A stretch of DNA of 64,000 nt from Diplolepis rosae (Eukaryota > Arthropoda > Insecta > Hymenoptera > Diplolepididae), in assembly GCA_030998225.1 (NCBI GenBank), contig JAPYXD010000739.1:62001-126000 (forward strand), given 5' to 3'. A model generated the notes under the pieces. The model did not search any database, was not told the DNA's origin, and was given only the letters and a program-made list of their open reading frames with translations. The position numbers and the translations under genes are program-made. Positions 51,779-61,742 of the stretch are shown one piece after another (the first letter of the stretch is position 1; each line of letters starts with the position of its first letter).

Positions 51779-52773
51779 CCAGGTGCTTAAAAAACATCTT
51801 CCTCAGTGAACTTGAGCTGAGAAATGAAAATTAAGATACACAGTTCATATTGTAGAGATCCCGTCATTTTGAAAATTATATCTAGAAGTCCAGGTGCTTA
51901 AAAAACATCTTCCTCAGGGAACTTGAGCTGAGAACTGACAATTAAGATACCTAGTTCATATTGTAGAGATCCCGTCATTCTGACAAATTAAGTCTAGTAG
52001 TCCAGGTGCTTAAAAACATCTTCCTCATGGAAATTAAGCCGAGAACTTTAATTTAAGGTAACTGGTTTTGTTTTAGAGATCCCGTCATTTTGAAAATTAT
52101 ATCTAGTAGTCCAGGTGCTCAAAAAACATCTCCTCAGTGAACTTGAGCTGAGAACTGAAATTTAAGATAACTAGTTCATATTTTAGAGATCTTTTCACAT
52201 TGAAAATGATATTTAGTAGTCCAGGTGCTTAAAAAACATCTTCCTCAGGGAACTTGAGCTGAGAACTGAAATTAAAGATACCTAGTTCATATTGTAGAGA
52301 ACCCGTCATTTTGAAAGTTATATCTATTATTCCAGGTGCTTAAAAAACATCTTCCTCAGGGAACTTGAGCTGAGAACTGAAGTTTAAGTAACCTGGTTTT
52401 GTTTTAGAAATCTTGTCCTTTTGAAAATTATATTTAGAACTCCAGGTGCTTAAAAAACATCCTCCTCAGGGAACTTGAGATAAGAACTGAAATTTAAGAT
52501 ACATAGTTCATATTTTAGAGATCTTGTCATATTGAAAATTATATTTAGTAGTCCAGGTGCTTAAAATCATCTGCCTCAGGGATCTTGAGCTTAGAACTGA
52601 AATTTAAGATAACTAGTTCATATTTTAGAGATATGGTCATATTGAAAATGATATTTAGTCGTCCAGGTGCTTAAAAAACATCTTCCTCAGGGAACTTGAG
52701 CTGAGAACTGAAATTTAAGATAACTAGTTCATATTTTAGAGATATGGTCATATTGAAAATGATATATAGTAGT
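51779..52773. repeat. 9-monomer segment duplicated at 1.55-kb offset, copy 1
   Basis: Nine monomers matching 53,327-54,323 at offset 1,548-1,550 bp. Shared rare variants are CTGACAAATTAAGTC, AACTTTAATTTAAG in an A monomer, GATCTTTTCACATTG, GATACATAG, and CTTAAAATCATCTGCC (52,560 and 54,110). Five other monomers (52,774-53,326) separate the two copies. Confidence 0.85.
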
Positions 52774-53326
52774 CCAGGTGCTTAAAAAACATCTTCCTCA
52801 GGGAACCTGAGCTGAGAACTGAAATTTCAGATACCTAGTTTATATTTTAGAGATCTTGTCATATTGAAAATGATATTTAGTCGTCCAGGTGCTTAAAAAA
52901 CATCTTCCTCAGGGAACTTGAGCTGAGAACTGAAATTTAAGATAACTTGTTCATATTTTAGAGATATGGTCATATTGAAAATTATTTTTAGTCGTCCAGG
53001 TGCTTAAAAACACCTTCCTCAGGGAACTTGGGCTGAGAACTGAAATTTAAGATAACTAGTTCATATTTTAGAGATATGGTCATATTGAAAATTATTTTTA
53101 GTCGTCCAGGTGCTTAAAAAACATCTTCCTCAGGGAAATTAAGCCGAGAACTAAAGTTTAAGATACCTGGTTTTGTTTTAGAGATCCCGTCATTTTGAAA
53201 ATTATATTTAGTCTTCCAGGTGCTTAAAAAACACCTTCCTCAGGGAACTTGAGCTGAGAACTGAAATTTAAGATAACTAGTTCATATTTTAGAGATATGG
53301 TCATATTGAAAATGATATTTAGTCGT

Positions 53327-54323
53327 CCAGGTGCTTAAAAAACATCTTCCTCAGTGAAATTGAGCTGAGAAATGAAAATTAAGATACCCAGTTCATATTG
53401 TAGAGATCCCGTCATTTTGAAAAATATATCTAGTAGTCCAGGTGCTTAAAAAACATCTTCCTCAGGGAACTTGAGCTGAGAACTGAAAATTAAGATACCT
53501 AGTTCATATTGTAGAGATCCCGTCATTCTGACAAATTAAGTCTAGTAGTCCAGGTGCTTAAAAAACATCTTCCTCATGGAAATTAAGCCGAGAACTTTAA
53601 TTTAAGATAACTGGTTTTGTTTTAGAGATCCCGTCATTTTGAAAATTATATCTAGTAGTCCAGGTGCTCAAAAAACATCTCCTCAGGGAACTGAAGCTGA
53701 GAACTGAGAATTTAAGATAACTAGTTCATATTTTAGAGATCTTTTCACATTGAAAATGATATTTAGTAGTCCAGGTGCTTAAAAAACATCTTCCTCAGGG
53801 GAGGTGAGCTGAGAACTGATAAAAAAGATACCCAGTTTATATTGTAGAGAGCCCGGCATTTTGAAAGTTATGTCTATTGGTCCAGGTGGTTAAAGGACAT
53901 CTTCCTCAGGGAACTTGAGCTGAGAACTAAAGTTTAAGTAACCTGGTTTTGTTTTAGAAATCTTGTCCTTTTGAAAATTATATTTAGAACTCCAGGTGCT
54001 TAAAAAACATCCTCCTCAGGGAACTTGAGATAAGAACTGAAATTTAAGATACATAGTTCATATTTTAGAGATCTTGTCATATTGAAAATTATATTTAGTA
54101 GTCCAGGTGCTTAAAATCATCTGCCTCAGGGAACTTCAGCTTAGAACTGAAATTTAAGATAACTAGTTCATATTTTAGACATATTGTCATATTGAAAATT
54201 ATATTTAGTCGTCCAGGTGCTTAAAAAACATCTTCCTCAGGGAACTTGAGCTGAGAACTGAAATTTAAGATAACTAGTTCATATTTTAGAGATATGGTCA
54301 TATTGAAAATTATTTTTAGTCGT
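53327..54323. repeat. 9-monomer segment duplicated at 1.55-kb offset, copy 2
   Basis: Partner of the segment at 51,779. It contains the strongly altered monomer at 53,771. After 54,323 the order differs: A follows here, D follows in copy 1, so the duplicated segment ends there. Confidence 0.85.
53771..53897. other. Outlier monomer with clustered changes to G
   Basis: Compared with its partner in the other copy, which starts 1.55 kb upstream, this monomer and the first bases of the next have about 16 changes, of which I count 11 to G. Examples: GGGGAGGTGAGC for GGGAACTTGAGC, GAGAGCCCGGC for GAGAACCCGTC, TGTCTATTGG for TATCTATTAT, and GGTGGTTAAAGG for GGTGCTTAAAAA. Neighbouring monomers show no such bias. 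It could be a locally poor consensus in the assembly or a real mutation cluster. Confidence 0.6.
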
Positions 54324-54877
54324 CCAGGTGCTTAAAAAACATCTTCCTCAGGGAAATTAAGCCGAGAACTAAAGTTTAAGATACCTGGTTTTGTTTTAGA
54401 GATCCCGTCATTTTGAAAATTATATTTAGTCGTCCAGGTGCTTAAAAAACATCTTCCTCAGGGAACTTGAGCTGAGAACTGAAAATTAAGATACCTAGTT
54501 CATATTTTAGAGATCTTGTCATATTGAAAATGATATTTAGTCGTCCAGGTGCTTAGAAAACATCTTCCTCAGGGAACTTGAGCTGAGAAATGAAAATTAA
54601 GATACCTAGTTCATATTGTAGTGATCCCGTCATTCTGAAAATTAAATCTAGCAGTCCAGGTGCTTAAAAAACATCTTCCTCAGAGAAATTAAGCCGAGAA
54701 CTGAAATTTAAGATACCTAGTTCATATTTTAGAGATCCTGTCATTTTGAAAATAATATCTATTAGTCCAGGTGCTCAAAAAACATCTTCCTCAGTGAACT
54801 TGAGCTGAGAACTGAAATTTAAGATAACTAGTTCATATTTTAGAGATATGGTCATATTGAAAATTATATTTAGTAGT

Positions 54878-56095
54878 CCAGGTGCCTAAAATACATCCTC
54901 CTCACGGAACTTAAGCTGAGAAATGAAATTTCAGATACCTAGTTTATATTTTAGAGATCTTGTCACATTGAAAATGATATTTAGTAGTACAGGTGCTTAA
55001 AAAATACCTTCCTCAGGGAACTTGAGATGAGAACTGAAATTTAAGATACCTAGTTCATATTATAGAGATCCCGTAATTTTAAAAATTATATTTAGTCGTC
55101 CAGGTGCTTAAAAAACATCTTCCTCAGGGAACTTGAGATGAGAACTGAAATTTAAGATACCTAGTTCATATTATAGAGATCCCGTAATTTTAAAAATTAT
55201 ATTTAGTCGTCCAGGTGCTTAAAAAACATCTTCCTCAGGGAAATTAAGCCGAGAACTAAAGTTTAAGATACCTGGTTTTGTTTTAGAGATCCCGTCATTT
55301 TGAAAATTATATCTAGTAGTCCAGGTACTTAAAAAACATCTTCCTCAGGGAACTTGAGCTGAGAAATGAAAATTAAGATACCTAGTTCATATTGTAGAGA
55401 TCCCGTCATTTTGAAAATTATATCTAGTAGTCCAGGTGCTTAAAAAACATCTTCCTCAGGGAACTTGAGCTGAGAACTGAAAATTAAGATACCTAGTTCA
55501 TATTGTAGAGATCCCGTCATTCTGACAAATTAAGTCTAGTAGTCCAGGTGCTTAAAAAACATCTTCCTCAGGGAACTTGAGCTGAGAACTAAAGTTTAAG
55601 ATACCTGGTTATGTTTTAGAAATCTTGTCATTTTGAAAATTATATCTAGTAGTCCAGGTGCTCAAAAAACATCTCGTCAGGGAACTGAAGCTGAGAACTG
55701 AAAATTAAGATACCTAGTTTATATTGTAGAGATCCCGTAATTTTGAAAGTTAATTCTATTATTCCAGGTGCTTAAAAAACATCTTCCTCAGGGAACTTGA
55801 GCTGAGAACTAATATTTACGATACCTGGTTTTGTTCTAGAAATCTTGTCCTTTTGAAAATTATATTTGGAACTCCAGGTGCTTAAAAAACATCCTCCTCA
55901 GGGAACTTGAGATAAGAACTGAAATTTAAGATACCTAGTTCATATTATAGAGATCCCGCAATTTTAAAAATGATATTTAGTCGTCCAGGTGCTTAAAAAA
56001 CATCTTCCTCAGGGAACTTGAGCTGAGAACTAAAATTTAAGATAACTAGTTCATATTTTAGAGATATGGTCATATTGAAAATTATATTTAGTAGT
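54878..56095. repeat. 11-monomer higher-order cycle, copy 3 (1,218 bp)
   Basis: H-E to H-E in exactly 1,218 bp, with ACAGG/TACCTTCC at 54,989, two F monomers, A, GGTACTT, B, GGTTATG monomer, C, G with TTTGGAACT (first half TAATATTTACG), CCTCCTC/GATAAG followed directly by an F-type tail (CCCGCAATTTT), then D. The CCCGCAATTTT variant is shared with the copy at 43,364 (near 44,440). Confidence 0.85.
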
Positions 56096-59000
56096 CCAGG
56101 TGCCTAAAATACATCCTCCTCACGGAACTTAAGCTGAGAACTGAAATTTCAGATACCTAGTTTATATTTTAGAGATCTTGTCATATTGAAAATGATATTT
56201 AGTAGTCCAGGTGCTTAAAAAACATCTTCCACAGAGAACTTGAGCTGAGAACTGAAATTTAAGATAACTACTTCATATTTTAGAGATCCCGTAATTTTAA
56301 AAATGATATTATTCGTCCAGGTGCTTAAAAAATATCTTGCTCAGGGAACTTGAGCTGAGAACTGAAATTTAAGATAATTAGTTCATATTTTAGAGATCTT
56401 GTCACATTAAAAATGATATTTAGTAGTCCAGGTGCTTAAAAAACATCTTCCTCAGGGAACTTGAGCTGAGAACTGAAAATTAAGATACCTAGTTTATATT
56501 GTAGAGATCCCGTCATTTTGAAAGTTAATTCTATTATTCCAGGTGCTTAAAAAACATCTTCCTCAGGGAACTTGAGCTGAGAACTGAAATCTAAGATACC
56601 TAGTTTTGTTCTAGAAATCTTGTCCTTTTGAAAATTATATTTAGAACTCCAGGTGCTTAAAAAACATCCTCCTCAGGGAACTTGAGATAAGAACTGAAAT
56701 TTAAGATACCTAGTTCATATTGTAGAGATATGGTCACATTGAAAATGATATTTAGTAGTCCAGGTGCTTAAAAAACATCTTCCTCAGGGAACTTGAGCTG
56801 AGAACTGAAAATTAAGATACCTAGTTTATATTGTAGAGATCCCGCAATTTTGAAAGTAATATCTATTATTCTAGGTGCTTAAAAAACATCTTCCTCAGGG
56901 AACTTGAGCTGAGAACTGAAATTTGAGATACCTATTTCATATTTTAGAGATATGGTCATATTGAAAATTATATTTAGTAGTCCAGGTGCTTAAAAAACAT
57001 CTTTCTTAGGGATCTTGAGCTGAGAACTGAAATTTCAGATACCTAGTTTATATTTTAGAGATCTTGTCATATTGAAAATGATATTTAGTAGTCCAGGTGC
57101 TTAAAAAACATCTTCCTCAGGGAACTTGAGATGAAAACTGAAATTTAAGATACCTCGTTCATATTATAGAGATCCCGTAATTTTAAAAATGATATTTAGT
57201 CGTCCAGGTGCTTAAAAAACATCTTGCTCAGGGAACTTGAGCTGATAACTGAAATTTAAGATAATTAGTTCATATTTTAGAGATCTTGTCACATTATAAG
57301 TTATATTTAGTAGTCCAGGTGCTTAAAAAACATCTTCCTCAGGGAACTTGAGCTGAGAACTGAAAATTAAGATACCTAGTTTATATTGTAGAGATCCCGT
57401 CATTTTGAAAGTTAATTCTATTATTCCAGGTGCTTAAAAAACATCTTCCTCAGGGAACTTGAGCTGAGAACTGAAAATTAAGATACCTAGTTTTGTTCTA
57501 GAAATCTTGTCCTTTTGAAAATTATATTTAGAACTCCAGGTGCTTAAAAAACATCCTCCTCAGGGAACTTGAGATAAGAACTGAAATTTAAGATACCTAG
57601 TTCATATTTTAGAGATATGGTCATATTGAAAATGATATTTAGTAGTACAGGTGCTTAAAAAATACCTTCCTCAGGGAACTTGAGATGAGAACTGAAATTT
57701 AAGATACCTAGTTCATATTATAGAGATCCCGTAATTTTAAAAATTATATTTAGTCGTCCAGGTGCTTAAAAAACATCTTCCTCAGGGAACTTGAGATGAG
57801 AACTGAAATTTAAGATACCTAGTTCATATTGTAGAGATCCCGTCATATTGAAAATGATATTTAGTCGTCCAGGTGCTTAGAAAACATCTTCCTCAGGGAA
57901 CTTGAGCTGAGAACTGAAATTTAAGATAACTAGTTCATATTTTAGAGATATGGTCATATTTAAAATTATATTTAGTAGTCCAGGTGCCTAAAATACATCC
58001 TCCTCACGGAACTTAAGCTGAGAACTGAAATTTCAGATACCTAGTTTATATTTTAGAGATCTTGTCATATTGAAAATGATATTTAGTAGTCCAGGTGCTT
58101 AAAAAACATCTTCCTCAGGGAACTTGAGATGAAAACTGAAATTTAAGATACCTAGTTCATATTATAGAGATACCGTAATTTTAAAAATTATATTTAGTCG
58201 TCCAGGTGCTTAAAAAACATCTTCCTCAGGGAACTTGAGCTGAGAACTGAAATTTAAGATACCTAGTTGATATTTTAGAGATCCTGTAACTTTTAAAAGG
58301 ATATTTAGTAGTCCAGGTGCTTAAAAAACATCTTCCTCAGGGAACTTGAGCTGAGAACTGAAAATTAAGATACCTAGTTTATATTGTAGAGATCCCGTCA
58401 TTTTGAAAGTTAATTCTATTATTCCAGGTGCTTAAAAAACATCTTCCTCAGGGAACTTGAGCTGAGAACTAAAGTTTAAGTAACCTGGTTTTGTTTTAGA
58501 AATCTTGTCCTTTTGAAAATTATATTTAGTAGTCCAGGTGCTTAAAAAACATCTTCCTCAGGGAACTTGAGATTAGAACTTAAATTTCAGATACCTAGTA
58601 TATATTTTAGAGATCTTGTCATATTGAAAGTTATATTTAGTAGTCCAGTTGCTTAAAAAACATCTTCCTCAGGGAACTTGAGCTGAGAACTGAAAATTAA
58701 GATACCTAGTTCATATTGTAGAGATCCCGTCATTCTGAAAATTAAATCTAGTAGTCCAGGTGCTTAAAAAACATCTTCCTCATGGAAATTAAGCCGAGAA
58801 CTTAAATTTAAGATACCTGGTTTTGTTTTAGAGATCCCGTCATTTTGAAAATTATATCTAGTAGTCCAGGTGCTCAAAAAACATCTTCCTCAGTAAACTT
58901 GAGCTGAGAACTGAAAATTAAGATACCTAGTTCATATTTAAGAGATATTGTCATATTGAAAATGACATTTAGTAGTCCAGGTGCCTAAAATACATCTTCC

Positions 59001-59862
59001 TCACGGAACTTAAGCTGAGAACTGAAATTTCAGATACCTAGTTTATATTTCAGAGATCTTGTCACATTGAAAATGTTATGTAGTAGTCCAGGTGCTTAAA
59101 AAACTTCTTCCTCAGGGAACTTGAGATGAGAACTGAAATTTAAGATACCTCGTTCATATTATAGAGATCCCGTAATTTTAAAAATGATATTTAGTCGTCC
59201 AGGTGCTTAAAAAACATCTTGCTCAGGGAACTTGAGCTGAGAACTGAAATTTGAGATACCTAGTTCATATTTTAGAGATCTTGTCATATTGAGAATGATA
59301 TTTAGTAGTCCAGGTGCTTAAAAAACATCTTCCTCAGGGAACTTGAGCTGAGAACTGAAAATTAAGATACCTAGTTTATATTGTAGAGATCCCGTCATTT
59401 TGAAAGTTAATTCTATTATTCCAGGTGCTTAAAAAACATCTTCCTCAGGGAACTTGAGCTGAGAACTGAAAATTAAGAGACCTGGTTTTGTTTTAGAAAT
59501 CTTGTCCTTTTGAAAATTATATTTAGTTGTCCAGGTGCTTAAAAAACATCTTCCTCAGGGAACTTGAGCTGAGAACTGAAATTTAAGATACCTAGTTCAT
59601 ATTTTAGAGATCTTGTCATATTGAAAGTTATATTTAGTAGTCCAGGTGCTTAAAAAACATCTTCCTCAGGGAACTTGAGCTGAGAACTGAAAATTAAGAT
59701 ACCTAGTTCATATTGTAGAGATCCCGTCATTCTGAAAATTAAATCTAGTAGTCCAGGTGCTTAAAAAACATCTTCCTCATGGAAATTAAGCCGAGAACTT
59801 AAATTTAAGATACCTGGTTTTGTTTTAGAGATCCCGTCATTTTGAAAATTATATCTAGTAGT
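56096..59862. repeat. Mixed region with partial cycles
   Basis: About 34 monomers. CATCTTGCTCAGG, C, G and CCTCCTC/GATAAG series occur twice (56.3-56.7 and 57.2-57.6 kb), resembling 24.3-24.7 and 25.2-25.6 kb. H monomers occur near 57,980 and 58,975. A diverged monomer lies near 58,270 (GTAACTTTTAAAAGG). No gene-like or unique sequence. Confidence 0.8.
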
Positions 59863-61742
59863 CCAGGTGCTCAAAAAACATCTTCCTCAGTAAACTTGAG
59901 CTGAGAACTGAAATTTCAGACACCTAGTTTATATTTTAGAGATATTGTCACACTGAAAATGATATTTAGTAGTCCAGGTGCTTAAAAAACATCTTCCTCA
60001 GGGAACTTCCGATTACAACTGAATATCAAGATACCTAGTTCATATTATAGAGATACCGTAATTTTAAAAATTATATTTAGTCGTCCAGGTGCTTAAAAAA
60101 CATCTTCCTCAGGGAACTTGAGCTGAGAACTGAAATTTAAGATAGCTAGTTCATATTATAGAGATCCCGTAATTTTAAAAATTATATGTAGTTGTCCAGG
60201 TGCTTAAAAAACATCTTCCTCAGGGAAATTAAGCCGAGAACTAATATTGACGATACCTGGTTTTGTTTTACTGATCCCGTCATTTTGAAAATTATATCTA
60301 GTAGTCCAGGTTCTCAAAAAACATCTTCCTCAGTGAACTTGAGCTGAGAACTGAAAATTAAGATACCTAGTTCATATTGTAGAGATCCCGTCATTTTGAA
60401 AGTTATATCTATTATTCCAGGTGCTTAAAAAACATCTTCCTCAGGGAACTTGAGCTGAGAACTGAAAATTAAGATACCTAGTTCATATTGTAGAGATCCC
60501 GTCATTCTGACAAATTAAGTCTAGTAGTCCAGGTGATTAAAAAACATCTTCCTCATGGAAATTAAGCCGAGAACTTAAATTTAAGATACCTGGTTTTGTT
60601 TTAGAGATACCGTCATGTTAAAAATTATATGTAGTAGTCCAGGTGCGTAAAAAACATCTTCCTCAGGGAATCTGAGCTGAGAACTAAAGTTTAAGATACC
60701 TGGTTATGTTTTAGAAATCTTGTCATTTTGAAAATTATATCTAGTAGTCCAGGTGCTCAAAAAACATCTCCTCAGGGAACTGAAGCTGAGAACTGAAAAT
60801 TAAGATACCTAGTTTATATTGTAGAGATCCCGTCATTTTGAAAGTTAATTCTATTATTCCAGGTGCTTAAAAAACATCTTCCTCAGGGAACTTGAGCTAA
60901 GAACTAAAGTTTAAGATACCTGGTTTTGTTCTAGAAATCTTGTCCTTTTGAAAATTATATTTGGAACTCCAGGTGCTTAAAAAACATCCTCCTCAGGGAA
61001 CTTGAGATAAGAACTGAAATTTAAGATACCTAGTTTATATTTTAGAGATCTTGTCACATTGAAAATGATATTTAGTAGTCCAGGTGCTCAAACAACATCT
61101 TCCTCAGGGAACTTGAGCTGAGAACTGAAATTTAAGATAACTAGTTCATATTTTAGAGATATGGTCATGTTGAAAATTATATGTAGTAGTCCAGGTGCGT
61201 AAAAAACATCTTCCTCAGGGAATCTGAGCTGAGAACTAAAGTTTAAGATACCTGGTTTTGTTTTAGAAATCTTGTCCTTTTGAAAATTATATCTAGTAGT
61301 CCAGGTGCTCAAACAACATATCCTCAGGGAACTTGAGCTGTGAACTGAAAATTAAGATACCTAGTTTATATTGTAGAGATCCCGTCATTTTGAAAGTTAT
61401 ATCTATTATTCCAGGTGCTTAAAAAACATCTTCCTCAGGGAACTTGAGCCCAGAACTGAAGTTTAAGATACCTGGTGTTGTTCTAGAAATCTTGTCCTTT
61501 TGAAAATTATATTTAGAACTCCAGGTGCTTAAAAAACATCCTCCTCAGGGAACTTGAGATAAGAACTGAAATTTAAGATACCTAGTTCATATTGTAGAGA
61601 TCCCGTCATTTTGAAAATGATATTTAGTCGTCCAAGTGCTTAAAAAACATCTTCCTCAGGGAACTTGAGTTGAGAACTGAAATTTAAGATAACTAGTTCA
61701 TATTTTAGAGATATGGTCATATTGAAAATTATATTTAGTAGT
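59863..61742. repeat. 17-monomer higher-order cycle, copy 5
   Basis: E monomer start to the next H-E at 61,743, 1,880 bp. GCGT monomers start at 60,639 and 61,191 (552 bp). It aligns with 36,168-38,046 at offset 23,696, including the CCAAGTGC variant at 61,632. The second monomer is unusually altered (ACTTCCGATTACAACTG near 60,006). Confidence 0.85.
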
